A stretch of DNA of 64,000 nt from DASXQK01 sp963724385 (lineage in GTDB: Bacteria; Pseudomonadota; Alphaproteobacteria; Dongiales; Dongiaceae), in assembly GCA_963724385.1 (NCBI GenBank), contig CAVRUJ010000001.1:310001-374000 (forward strand), read 5' to 3'. How positions within the stretch are numbered: the first letter of the stretch is position 1; each line of letters begins with the position of its first letter. The notes beneath the pieces are model-generated. The model saw nothing but the letters and a program-made list of their open reading frames with translations, was not told where the DNA came from and did no database searches. The position numbers and the translations under genes were made by a program. Positions 1 through 8,355 of the stretch are shown piece by piece.

Positions 1-792
1 GGCGTCCTTTCGGTCTCCCTTGGCCACGGGTTTCCCTGGGGCGATGTGCCCGATGTCGGAGCCAAGACCCTGGTCGTCACCAACGACGACAGGCCCAAGG
101 CCGAGCGCCTCGCTCGCAGGCTGGGCGAGGAGTTCTTTTCGCTGCGCGAAGCGACGCGGCCGAGGTTTCTCACCATGGACGAGGCGCTCGACCAGGCGCT
201 CGCGATTCCGGGCGGGCCGGTCGTGATCGCCGACGTCTGCGACAATTCCGGCGGCGGAGCGCCGGGGGATTCCACCTTCTTCATCCGGCGGGTCAAGGAG
301 CGCGGCATCACCAATGTAGCGAGCTGCTACTACTGGGATCCCATGGCCGTGCGCTTCTGCCAGGAGGCGGGGGTGGGCGCCAGGTTCGAGCTTCGCGTCG
401 GCGGCAAATGCGGCAAGACCTCCGGCGATCCCCTTGACCTTTACGTCACGGTGAAGGGCCTCGCCGACAATGTCACTCAGCGCTTCGGCCCGTCGCCGGT
501 TGATCTCGGCTCGGTCGCCTGGATTTCGGCCGACGGACTCGATCTCGTGCTTTCCACCCAGCGCAGCCAGGCCTTCCATCCCGAGGGCATGACCAAGGTC
601 GGCCTCGACCCCACGACGCGCAAGATCGTCCTGGTCAAATCGACCCAGCATTTCCATGCCGGATTCGCGCCCATCGCCAAGGCGATCCTCTATGTGGTCG
701 GGCCCGAGGCGCTGCGCCAGGACTTCGAGGTGATCCCTTACACCAAGCTCACCCGGCCCTATTGGCCGAGGGTCGAGGATCCCTGGCGCTGA
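1..792 (+). CDS. M81 family metallopeptidase (MlrC-like), C-terminal part
   Basis: The reading frame is open from the first base, so the gene starts upstream of the window and only about 263 C-terminal residues are visible. They match the C-terminal domain of MlrC-type proteins (peptidase family M81, named for the microcystin-degradation enzyme MlrC). The recognisable block is ADVCDNSGGGAPGD near visible residue 76, followed by the conserved Gly-rich GGKCGKTSGDP stretch. Most proteobacterial M81 proteins have unknown substrates and sit in amino-acid or peptide catabolic neighbourhoods, so microcystin should not be assumed. The metal-binding N-terminal domain is outside the window. The 3' end overlaps the next gene by about 31 bases, which suggests co-transcription. 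Confidence 0.85.
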   Translation, partial: GVLSVSLGHGFPWGDVPDVGAKTLVVTNDDRPKAERLARRLGEEFFSLREATRPRFLTMDEALDQALAIPGGPVVIADVCDNSGGGAPGDSTFFIRRVKERGITNVASCYYWDPMAVRFCQEAGVGARFELRVGGKCGKTSGDPLDLYVTVKGLADNVTQRFGPSPVDLGSVAWISADGLDLVLSTQRSQAFHPEGMTKVGLDPTTRKIVLVKSTQHFHAGFAPIAKAILYVVGPEALRQDFEVIPYTKLTRPYWPRVEDPWR

Positions 793-1193
793 AGCCGGAG
801 GCACTCCTTGCCGGGCTCGTGCTCGGGGCCCACCTCGGCGTGATCCTGTTCAACCTGTTCGGCCTGATCGCTGTTCCGATCGGCGCCTGGCGAGGCTGGG
901 GCTTCGTTCGGATCTTCTGGTGGCGGGCGCTGCATCTGGCCGCTTTGGCCGTCGTCGCCCTTCAAGCGTTGCTGGGCCGGGCCTGCTTCTTAACCCTCTG
1001 GCAAGAATCGCTTCTCCAGGATGCAGGTGAAACGAGTTCGAGGGTCCCGCTCATTCAGCGATGGGTGAGCGAGGTGATCTTCTGGCCCTTGCCCATCTGG
1101 TTCTTCGCCCTGCTCTATGTCGTGGTCTTGATCTACGCCCTCGTGCTCTGGCACTTCGTTCCGCCGCGCCGTCCAGGAAAGCCGGCGCCGTGA
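762..1193 (+). CDS. DUF2784 family membrane protein
   Basis: A small protein of about 143 residues with three to four hydrophobic helices (roughly residues 15-40, 50-70 and 105-130). It matches the DUF2784 pattern: a first helix containing LGVILFNLFGL, a basic loop RGWGFVRIFWWR, and the conserved RACFLTLWQ motif before the last helix. The function is unknown; it should be an inner-membrane protein. The listed start is a TTG inside the 3' end of the preceding gene. A GTG near 820 is an alternative, so the first 15-20 residues are uncertain. The overlap with the MlrC-like gene suggests translational coupling. Confidence 0.75.
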   Translation: MAEGRGSLALKPEALLAGLVLGAHLGVILFNLFGLIAVPIGAWRGWGFVRIFWWRALHLAALAVVALQALLGRACFLTLWQESLLQDAGETSSRVPLIQRWVSEVIFWPLPIWFFALLYVVVLIYALVLWHFVPPRRPGKPAP

Positions 1194-1205
1194 GCCTGCC
1201 GCCGG

Positions 1206-3266
1206 TCAAACGACCGGCCTCTCGATCAGCGGCAGGATGCTCGCGGGATCGGCGTCGAGCTCGCGGGCGGCACGGTGACCCGCATAGACAGCATGGGCGA
1301 TGAGGGCCGGGGCGTCGCAGTCGCCGATCTTGACGAGGCTCTTGATGCCCGCCGCCGCCAGCGCCTGGGGCTGGTCGGCCAGGCTGCGATAGAGCTCGTC
1401 CTTCGGCTCGCGCGAGGTGACCGTGACCACGCCGGCGGCGGCCAGGGTTTCGCGCTTGCCCGTGAATATGCAATCGAGAGCCAGGGCCTCGCCGTCATAG
1501 CCTCCGGCAGCGCGGCTGGTGCGGATTTCGACGCCCAGCTCGAGAAGCCGTCGGTTCGTGCGGTCGTGCTCGTCGGTGAAGCGCGACCAGGCGGCCGCGG
1601 TGCCGCCGGTGGTGACAAGCGTAGCCGGCCGGCCATGGCGATGGACCAGCTCGGCGAGCACGGCGGCCATGTAGTACTGGTCGTCGTCGAAGATCGCGAC
1701 CCGCCCCTTCGGCAGGGGGGCCAGATATGCCTCGGCGTCAGCCATCAGGTCGTCAGGCGTGGCGACCGCGGGATGGTCGAAGCCCGGAACCGGCTCGCGC
1801 AGCGTTCGGCCGATGCCGTCCCTGCGCCAGCGGGCGCCGGTCGCCAGCAGGACCCGCGGTGCGCCGAATTCCAGGACATGGGCCGCCGTCAAGCGGCTGT
1901 CCAGATAGACCTCCACGTTGGGCATCTGAGCCAGACGCTGAAGTCGCCAGTCCCGGACCCGGGCCCACTCCGCCAGGCCGGGGAGGCGGCTCTCCCGGCT
2001 GACCCGGCCGCCCAATGTCCGTTCCGCCTCGGCGAGCTGGACCCTGTAGCCCCGCTGGCCGAGCGCCCTGGCCGCTTCCAGCCCAGCCGGCCCGCCGCCG
2101 ACGACGAGCACCGGATCCTCGGACGCTCTCGGCGCGATCTTCTCGGGATGCCAGCCCCGGCGCCATTCCTCGCCCATGGTCGGGTTCTGGGTGCAGCGAA
2201 GCGGCACGCCACGGCTGTTGCTGGCATAGCAGATGTTGCACCCGATACATTCGCGGATCTCGTCCTGTCGGCCTTCCTCGATCTTGCGCGGCAGGAAGGG
2301 GTCGGCGATGGAGGGTCGCGCCGCACCGATGAAGTCGAGCACGCCGCGCCGGACCTGGCCGACCATGGCGTCCGGCGAGGTGAAGCGCCCGACGCCGACC
2401 ACCGGCTTGCCGGTGATGCGCCGGACATGGGCGACATGGCCTTCGAGAGCGCCCTCCTTGACGAAGCGGGAACTTCCCATTTCCAGGCTGTAATCGTCGC
2501 CGACCGCATCCCACAGATCCGGCAGATCCTTCAGCAACTCAATCATGTCGCTGTATTCGCCGGGCTCGGGTTCGTCCGCTCGGCTGTGGGCCGCGGTGAA
2601 TCGGATGGCAAGCGCTCGCGTGGGGCCGATGGCCTCCCGGGTTTCCTCGAGGAGTTCGCGGAGCAGACGGACGCGGTTCTCGAGCGACCCGCCGTATTCA
2701 TCCTGCCGGGGGTTGGTCTGCCGCGAGAGGAAGTGATGGAGCAGGTAGCCATGGGTCGCGTAGACGTAAACGATGTCGAAACCCGCCTCGCAGGCGCGCC
2801 TGGCGGCGTCGCGATGCCAGAGCCGGATGGCGCGGATGTCGGACTTGTCGAGGCGCCGGGACTGCACCGGATCGCCCCTCGCCGGCAGGCTCACCAAGTC
2901 CAGAGGCGGCTCACGCGAAGCGAGGTTGGCGACGTAGTTGCCGCCGAGCCATAGCTCGCAGCCGGCGAGCGCGCCATGGCGGTGCACCGCCTCGGTCATC
3001 AGGGCCTGGGCCCGGACATCCTCGGAGTTCCAGAGCCGGGCGTAGGGATAGGGCTGATCGTCCGAACTGGGGTGGATGGAGCAATATTCGGTATTGACCA
3101 CGGCCCAACCGCCCTCGGCCTTCATCCCGCGCATGGCGGCCAATGTGCGCGGCAGGGCCCAGCCCATGCCCGTGCAATGGGGTACCTGGTAGAAGCGGTT
3201 GCGTGCCGTCAGGGGGCCGATCCTGACCGGCTCGAAAAGAATGTCGTAACGCGGATCGCGTAACAT
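1206..3266 (-). CDS. Trimethylamine/dimethylglycine-dehydrogenase-like flavoprotein (OYE family with Fe-S cluster)
   Basis: This 686-residue protein has the three-part architecture of trimethylamine dehydrogenase. An N-terminal old-yellow-enzyme TIM barrel (about 1-330) binds FMN. A 4Fe-4S site follows, with Cys340, Cys343, Cys346 and Cys358 in exact CX2CX2CX11C spacing. A C-terminal FAD/NAD-fold domain starts with VLVVGGGPAGLEAARAL. Cys31 (QVPHC) matches the Cys that carries 6-S-cysteinyl FMN in TMADH, and Tyr61 (NTEYC) and the YVYATHGY block match active-site segments. The region of TMADH Trp264 and Asp267 is not conserved (it reads DDYSLEMGSSRF), so the substrate is probably another N-methylated or amine compound. 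I chose the ATG at 3266 because its N-terminus aligns with the family; the longer frame would overlap the divergent kinase gene. Confidence 0.85.
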   Translation of the reverse strand: MLRDPRYDILFEPVRIGPLTARNRFYQVPHCTGMGWALPRTLAAMRGMKAEGGWAVVNTEYCSIHPSSDDQPYPYARLWNSEDVRAQALMTEAVHRHGALAGCELWLGGNYVANLASREPPLDLVSLPARGDPVQSRRLDKSDIRAIRLWHRDAARRACEAGFDIVYVYATHGYLLHHFLSRQTNPRQDEYGGSLENRVRLLRELLEETREAIGPTRALAIRFTAAHSRADEPEPGEYSDMIELLKDLPDLWDAVGDDYSLEMGSSRFVKEGALEGHVAHVRRITGKPVVGVGRFTSPDAMVGQVRRGVLDFIGAARPSIADPFLPRKIEEGRQDEIRECIGCNICYASNSRGVPLRCTQNPTMGEEWRRGWHPEKIAPRASEDPVLVVGGGPAGLEAARALGQRGYRVQLAEAERTLGGRVSRESRLPGLAEWARVRDWRLQRLAQMPNVEVYLDSRLTAAHVLEFGAPRVLLATGARWRRDGIGRTLREPVPGFDHPAVATPDDLMADAEAYLAPLPKGRVAIFDDDQYYMAAVLAELVHRHGRPATLVTTGGTAAAWSRFTDEHDRTNRRLLELGVEIRTSRAAGGYDGEALALDCIFTGKRETLAAAGVVTVTSREPKDELYRSLADQPQALAAAGIKSLVKIGDCDAPALIAHAVYAGHRAARELDADPASILPLIERPVV

Positions 3267-3412
3267 GGCCGTCCTTGCTTCGCCCGAACAATCCGGGGCG
3301 CGGCAGCATAAAGGCTGGAGGCGGCATTGCCGAGTGTCCGTGGGCGCGGTGACGGCATCGGCCGCCGCCTGCGTCTTGATCTGATGCCCTGCACCCGGTA
3401 TCGATCGCAGCC

Positions 3413-6070
3413 ATGGCGGACAGCAGCGCGGCCCTGAAGGCGCTCCTCGATTGCATCGGCGATGGCGCCTGCATCGTCGATGGCGCCGGGCTGGTGGTGG
3501 CCGCGAACGAAAGATTGGCCGAATATCTCGCGCTTCCGGCAGACTTCCTTCGCGCAGGCGATCCGTCCGGCAAACTGTTCGACCAGCTGCGCCGGATCGC
3601 TGGGATCGAGCTCCCGCCGGCCCCCGGTCCGGCGAATCCCTTCCGGCTTGAGGTCCGGACACCCGACGGACCGATGCTGGAAATCCGAGGCGATCCAGCG
3701 CCGGCGGGCGGGTTCGTCGTCACCGTCGCCGACAGGACCGAGCGCCGGCGCCTCGAGGCGACCGAAGAGATGTTGAGGCAAGCGCTGAACAGCATCGCCG
3801 ACGGCTTCGCCGTGTTCGATCCAAGCGACCGGCTCGTGATGATGAACAGGCGCTATATCGGATACGCGCCAAAGGATGTCGAAGGGCCGCGGCTCGGCAT
3901 CACGTTCGAGGAACTGATGCGCCAGGATCGTCGGCACGGCTTCTATCCTGACGTGGCCGGCCACGAGACGCCTTTCATCGAGGATCGCGTCGCGGCGCAT
4001 CGGGAAGCAGCGGGCCGGCCGGTCAACTTCCGGACCAGCGACGGAGGCTGGGCCCAGGCGCGGGACTATCGCCTTCCCGATGGCAGCATCGTGGTGGTTC
4101 GCACCGATGTGACCGAGCTGGTCGAGCGGGGCCGGTCGCTGCGCGAGAGCCAAGCCAGCCTCGCCGCCGCCCAGCGCATTGCCAAGCTGGGCAGTTGGGA
4201 GCTGGACCTGGCCAATCTGGACGATCTCGGCCGGAACGCCTTGCGTTGGTCGGACGAGACCTTCCGCATCTTCGGCTACGAACCCAACCAGATCCAGGTA
4301 TCGAACGAAGCCTTCTTCCGCGCCGTGCATCCCGACGACAGGGAGAAAATTCGCGAAGCCGTGCAGCGCGCGATCCAAACTGGCATCGCCTACAGCATCG
4401 AACACCGCGTCATCCGTCCGGACGGCAGGGAGATCGTGGTCCATGAGAGATCGGACATCGTCTCGGATGCGGCCGGCCGGCCGGTGAAAATGGTCGGCAC
4501 GATCCAGGATGTGACCGACCAGCGCGCGGCCGAGCGCAAGCGCGACGAATTCCGGGCGCTGCTCGAAGCGACATCCGAGGCCTCGCCCGACGGCATCCTC
4601 GTGACCGATGCGGCAGGCCGCTATCTCTTCTGGAATCGGCGCTTCAAGGAGATGTGGGACCTGTCCGAGGCCTATCTCGAGTGGCGCCGCGAAGCGGGGC
4701 TGGGGCCCGGCGCCGATGTCAGCCCCTTCACCGACCAGATCGTGGAACCGCGGCTGGCCCTGGACGAGATCGCCCGGATCTATCAAAGGGGCGAATCGCC
4801 GAAGACCCGGCTGGCCGACATGGCGCTGAAGGATGGGCGCGTGTTCGACCGGCACGCGGCGCGGGTCGCTGCGGGCAAGCTTCCCTATTCAACGGTGGCC
4901 TGGATCTACCGCGACGTGACCGAGCAGCGGAAGCAGGATGCGGCGCTGGCCGAGACGGAGCGGCTGACGACGGTCGGCGAAATGGCCGGCGGCATGGCGC
5001 ATGAGCTCAACAATCTCCTGATGGTGATCGGCGGAAACCTCGAACTGATGGAGTCGCAGGAGCGCAGGCCCGAGGAGCCCTCGACGGCGCGATATGCGAA
5101 GGCGGCCCAGGGGGCCGTCGAGCGCGGCGCGGAGCTGATCAGGCATCTGCTGATCTTCTCGCGCCGGCAGCCCTTGATGCCGAGACTGCTCGACGTCAAC
5201 GGCTTTGTGGCCGAAATGACGGGCGTGCTGGAGCGCCTTCTGGGTCACGGGGTCGCCTTGAGTTTCCGGCCCGGTAAAGGCTTGTGGCAGACCATCGTCG
5301 ATCCCGGCTTCCTGCAGACGACCCTCGTCAGCCTGGCGACCAACGCGCGCGACGCCATGCCCGGCGGCGGGTCGCTGGTCATCGAAACGACCAACCGGAC
5401 CGTGGAGCGGACCGACGCCGAGGCGACGGCCGGCGAATATGTGTTGATTACCGTCGCGGACGAGGGCGTCGGCATGCCGCCGGAGGTCGCCAAGCGCGCC
5501 TTCGAACCGTTTTTCACCACCAAGCCGATCGGCAAAGGCACCGGGCTCGGCCTCAGCGTCGTCTACGGGTTCGTCAAGCAGTCCGGCGGGCACGTCGCGA
5601 TCCGCAGCGAGCTGGGCCGTGGCACCTCGGTTCTGATCCACCTGCCGCGCGCTCTCACCGAGCTTGCCGCCGGGACCGAAGCCTCGGCCGCGCCGGCGGT
5701 CCGGGGAAACCAGGAAGGCATTCTTCTGGTGGAGGATGACGCGGCGGTGGGGGCCGTCGCGCGGGCGTTCCTCGCCGACCTCGGCTATCGCGTGCTCGAG
5801 GCGAGCAACGGAGAGAGGGCCTTGGAGATCCTGCGCTCGGCCGAGCGCATCGACCTGCTGTTCACGGACATCCTGTTGTCGGACGGCATGAACGGCATCG
5901 AACTCGCTCGGGCGGCGAAGGCGCTGCGCCCCGGCCTCAAGGTGCTGTTCGCCTCGGGCCATGCCGAGGAGGCGCTCGGCCAGCAGAACGGCCTTGAGCC
6001 CGGCATGAAGCTCCTGGCCAAACCCTATCGCAAACGCGATCTCGCAAGCGCCGTGGGGGCGCTGCTTTAG
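3413..6070 (+). CDS. Cytosolic PAS hybrid sensor histidine kinase with receiver domain
   Basis: An 885-residue hybrid kinase without transmembrane helices, so it senses a cytosolic signal. There are four PAS-like modules (about 1-110, 118-245, 250-375 and 380-510), three of them ending in a DVTE or DVTD PAC-type motif. A HisKA domain carries the phospho-acceptor His530 in GGMAHELNNLL. The HATPase region (about 635-750) shows the N box (NARDAMPGGG), DEGVGMPP, the F box (FEPFFTTK) and GTGLGLS. The C-terminal receiver (about 768-885) has the acidic pair VEDD and phospho-acceptor Asp819 in LLFTDILL. It is divergent from the TMADH-like gene with about 145 bases between them, so the two could share regulation. 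No DNA-binding partner regulator is nearby. Confidence 0.9.
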   Translation: MADSSAALKALLDCIGDGACIVDGAGLVVAANERLAEYLALPADFLRAGDPSGKLFDQLRRIAGIELPPAPGPANPFRLEVRTPDGPMLEIRGDPAPAGGFVVTVADRTERRRLEATEEMLRQALNSIADGFAVFDPSDRLVMMNRRYIGYAPKDVEGPRLGITFEELMRQDRRHGFYPDVAGHETPFIEDRVAAHREAAGRPVNFRTSDGGWAQARDYRLPDGSIVVVRTDVTELVERGRSLRESQASLAAAQRIAKLGSWELDLANLDDLGRNALRWSDETFRIFGYEPNQIQVSNEAFFRAVHPDDREKIREAVQRAIQTGIAYSIEHRVIRPDGREIVVHERSDIVSDAAGRPVKMVGTIQDVTDQRAAERKRDEFRALLEATSEASPDGILVTDAAGRYLFWNRRFKEMWDLSEAYLEWRREAGLGPGADVSPFTDQIVEPRLALDEIARIYQRGESPKTRLADMALKDGRVFDRHAARVAAGKLPYSTVAWIYRDVTEQRKQDAALAETERLTTVGEMAGGMAHELNNLLMVIGGNLELMESQERRPEEPSTARYAKAAQGAVERGAELIRHLLIFSRRQPLMPRLLDVNGFVAEMTGVLERLLGHGVALSFRPGKGLWQTIVDPGFLQTTLVSLATNARDAMPGGGSLVIETTNRTVERTDAEATAGEYVLITVADEGVGMPPEVAKRAFEPFFTTKPIGKGTGLGLSVVYGFVKQSGGHVAIRSELGRGTSVLIHLPRALTELAAGTEASAAPAVRGNQEGILLVEDDAAVGAVARAFLADLGYRVLEASNGERALEILRSAERIDLLFTDILLSDGMNGIELARAAKALRPGLKVLFASGHAEEALGQQNGLEPGMKLLAKPYRKRDLASAVGALL

Positions 6071-6077
6071 CCTGCCG

Positions 6078-6428
6078 TCACTCCATCCTGCCCTTGAGGA
6101 AGGATCCTGGCGGCGGTTGCCAAATCACCATGGCCTGGCCGGGTCCGCGATTGGTCACCTCGATTCCGTCGCCCGTGTCCTCGGTGCATTCGCCCGGGGC
6201 TAGGGTCCGGGTATCGCGGGGATGGATGGTGGCCGTGATGGTGGCGGTGCTGGTGAAATCGTTGCACAGGCGCACCTGTACGTAACCGTGCAAGCCCATG
6301 ATCGGGGCCTTGGCCGTTTGGCCCGGCTTCAGGGTGACGTTGCCGAAGTTCTGGGCGCCGGCTGAGCCCGCCGCCACCAGGGCGCCCAGGGCTATGGCGC
6401 AGCAAGCTGCGTTCAAGCGTGCCAGCAA
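6078..6428 (-). CDS. Small secreted protein of unknown function
   Basis: A 116-residue protein with a clear Sec signal peptide: a short basic start (MLAR), a hydrophobic core of about 15 residues and a likely cleavage at AGA|QNF near residue 26. The mature part of about 90 residues is rich in Thr and beta-prone segments (VTLKPGQTAKAP, STATITATIHP) and has two Cys residues (RLCNDF and GECTED) that could form a disulfide in the periplasm. I do not recognise a family. It is tail-to-tail with the hybrid kinase, with 7 bases between the stop codons. Confidence 0.6.
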   Translation of the reverse strand: MLARLNAACCAIALGALVAAGSAGAQNFGNVTLKPGQTAKAPIMGLHGYVQVRLCNDFTSTATITATIHPRDTRTLAPGECTEDTGDGIEVTNRGPGQAMVIWQPPPGSFLKGRME

Positions 6429-6483
6429 GGGATGGCTCCTGTCTTCGCGATCCCGCCGAGGGTGAATCAGACGAATAAATGCG

Positions 6484-6499
6484 GCCCCCTTGCGGGGGC
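6484..6499 (-). terminator. Short GC hairpin, possible terminator
   Basis: A perfect 6-bp stem (GCCCCC at 6484-6489, GGGGGC at 6494-6499) with a 4-base loop lies between the end of the Ldh2-type dehydrogenase gene and the start of the small secreted protein, both on the minus strand. The stretch after it on the minus strand is only moderately T-rich, so termination may be partial. Confidence 0.4.
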
Positions 6500-6533
6500 T
6501 TCAATTCACAAAGCCGTGCCAGGGGCGCGAGAT

Positions 6534-7598
6534 TCAGCCGAGCCGCTGATCCGCGGGCAGCGCCAGGCCGAGACTCCTGGCGGCATCGAGGATCTCCGCC
6601 CAGGTAACGGGATCGATGGGCAGCCCCCCGGCGAGGCGCCGCGCCCGGGTGAGGCGCTCGGGATCACCGGGGATCAGGACCGGCTCGCCCTCCTTGCGTG
6701 GCGGCGAAGCAGTCACATAGGCGGTCATGGTCGCGATCTCCTCCTTGATCCAATCGCTGCTGCCGATCCGGTTCGGATCGAGGATGAAGGCGAGCATGGC
6801 ATTGGTGATCGTGTCCTGGGTCTGGTTCTCAGGCCGCAGCGTCCCGCCGCCCGCGATGGCGCCCGCCAGCAGATCGCAGATCAGCGAGAAGGCGTAGCCC
6901 TTGTGCTCGCCGAACGGCAGCAACGCGCCGATCGGGTCGTTGAAGAGCACTTGCGGGTCGTCGCTGGGTTCCCCCCTGGCATCGAGTACGCAATCGGGCG
7001 GCATGCGCCGGCCCTCGTTTCTCGCCACCCGAAGCTTCCCCAACGCGACCTTGCTGGTGGCCATGTCGAGGATCGCCGGGCGCCCCGGCTCGGCCGCCGG
7101 CAGGGCGATACAGATCGGGTTGGTCCCAAGCCGCGCGTCCCGGCCCCTGAAGGGCGCCACATGGGGCTCATGCCCGGTCACATTCACGAAATGGAGCGAC
7201 ACCAGCCCCGCCGCGGCGCATTGCTCGCCATAGGCGCCGACCCGGCCGATGTGATAGGCGTTGCGCAGCGCCACCGCGGCGAGGCCCTGCTGCTCGGCCT
7301 TGGCGATGCCGAGCGCGATCGCCTCCCCGGCCACGACCTGGCCGTAACCGCGCTCGCCATCGTAGACGATGATGGCGCCTTCCTCCTTGACCAGGCGTCC
7401 GCGCCGGTTGGCAATGACGCTGCCATCGGCCAGGTTGCGCAGGTAGGTCGGGATGATCCCGACACCGTGGCTGTCATGGCCGCGAAGATTGGCCTCGACC
7501 AGATGGCCGGCGACGATCCCGGCCTCGGCCGGCTCGCTTCCGGCGGCCGTGAAGATTCGCAGGACGAGGTCATAGAGCTTGCGATGGTCGATCAGCAT
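6534..7598 (-). CDS. Ldh2/malate dehydrogenase family NAD(P)-dependent 2-hydroxyacid oxidoreductase
   Basis: A 354-residue protein of the Ldh2/YlbC/YbiC family (malate, L-sulfolactate, ureidoglycolate and 2,3-diketogulonate reductases), which is unrelated to the Rossmann-type lactate dehydrogenases. Family landmarks visible are the N-terminal GHDSHGVG catalytic segment (about residue 37), RNAYHIGRVGAYGEQ in the middle, and FGEHKGYAFSLICDLLAGA towards the C-terminus. These enzymes interconvert a 2-hydroxyacid and a 2-oxoacid with NAD(P)H in the cytosol; the substrate cannot be fixed from sequence. I chose the ATG at 7598 because the family alignment begins there (MLIDHRKLYD). It is transcribed away from the divergent GST gene, 104 bases apart. 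Confidence 0.88.
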   Translation of the reverse strand: MLIDHRKLYDLVLRIFTAAGSEPAEAGIVAGHLVEANLRGHDSHGVGIIPTYLRNLADGSVIANRRGRLVKEEGAIIVYDGERGYGQVVAGEAIALGIAKAEQQGLAAVALRNAYHIGRVGAYGEQCAAAGLVSLHFVNVTGHEPHVAPFRGRDARLGTNPICIALPAAEPGRPAILDMATSKVALGKLRVARNEGRRMPPDCVLDARGEPSDDPQVLFNDPIGALLPFGEHKGYAFSLICDLLAGAIAGGGTLRPENQTQDTITNAMLAFILDPNRIGSSDWIKEEIATMTAYVTASPPRKEGEPVLIPGDPERLTRARRLAGGLPIDPVTWAEILDAARSLGLALPADQRLG

Positions 7599-7702
7599 GT
7601 TCGGATTGCTCTTCGATGGTTGGACCGTTCGCTTTGGCTCCGCCACGGTATATGCTCCGCCCGGATTGTCCCAGCATGTCGCTTCATCCCCGGAGGTCGC
7701 CA

Positions 7703-8344
7703 ATGGCGTTGACGTTCTATTACGGCTCGGGCTCGCCCTATGCCTGGAAAGTCTGGCTCGCGCTTGAGCACAAGGGCATCCCTTATGAATTCCGGCTGCT
7801 GTCCTTCGATGCCGGCGACACCAAGACGGCCCAATTCCTGGCCCTCAATCCGCGGGGGCGCGTGCCCACCATCGTCGATGATGGCTATAGCCTGTGGGAG
7901 TCCTCGGCCATCGTCGAGTACCTGGAAGAGCGCCATCCCGAGAAACCCCTTCTGCCGGGCGATGCCAAGATGCGGGCCGCAGCCCGGCGCATCGCCGCCG
8001 AGGCCGACGTCTACCTGTCCGCTGCGATGGGCCCTTTATTCGAGCTGACGCTGTTCCGGAAAGGCGAGGCGGATGGTGCAAAGATCGCCGAAGCCCAGAA
8101 GAAGGTCCTGGAAGAGCTGGCCCTGTTCGAGAATCAGGTGAAGGGCCCCTATCTCTTGGGGCCCTTGTCGCTGGCCGATTTTACTCTCTTTCCCCATGCC
8201 CGCCTGCTGAGGCGCATCGAGGATCGCCAGCCCGGCAACGGCATCGCCAATTCGCGTCTGCCACCGAAGCTCGGCGCCTGGATGAAGCAGATCGAGGCCT
8301 TGCCCTACTATGAGAAAACGATCCCGCCCCATTGGAAGAAGTGA
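7703..8344 (+). CDS. Glutathione S-transferase family protein
   Basis: A 213-residue two-domain GST. The N-terminal thioredoxin-like domain (1-80) includes the YYGSGSPYAWKV active-site segment, the cis-Pro loop NPRGRVPTIVDDG and the glutathione-contacting ESSAIVEYLEE. The helical domain contains the conserved LSLADFTLFPH N-capping motif. The role is probably glutathione conjugation or dehalogenation of a small molecule; the substrate is unknown. The start is fixed by a good ribosome-binding site, CGGAGG, about 8 bases upstream. It is followed 11 bases later by the amidohydrolase gene and is probably in one operon with it. Confidence 0.88.
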   Translation: MALTFYYGSGSPYAWKVWLALEHKGIPYEFRLLSFDAGDTKTAQFLALNPRGRVPTIVDDGYSLWESSAIVEYLEERHPEKPLLPGDAKMRAAARRIAAEADVYLSAAMGPLFELTLFRKGEADGAKIAEAQKKVLEELALFENQVKGPYLLGPLSLADFTLFPHARLLRRIEDRQPGNGIANSRLPPKLGAWMKQIEALPYYEKTIPPHWKK

Positions 8345-8355
8345 GACGCTCGGCC

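Noticed and set aside
1027..1060. tRNA T-arm-like string GTTCGAGGGTCCC
   Set aside because: No cloverleaf can be built around it and it lies inside the DUF2784 coding region.
3267..3662. N-terminal extension of the TMADH-like protein to position 3662
   Set aside because: The added residues have no family similarity and would overlap the start of the divergent kinase gene. The ATG at 3266 aligns with known enzymes.
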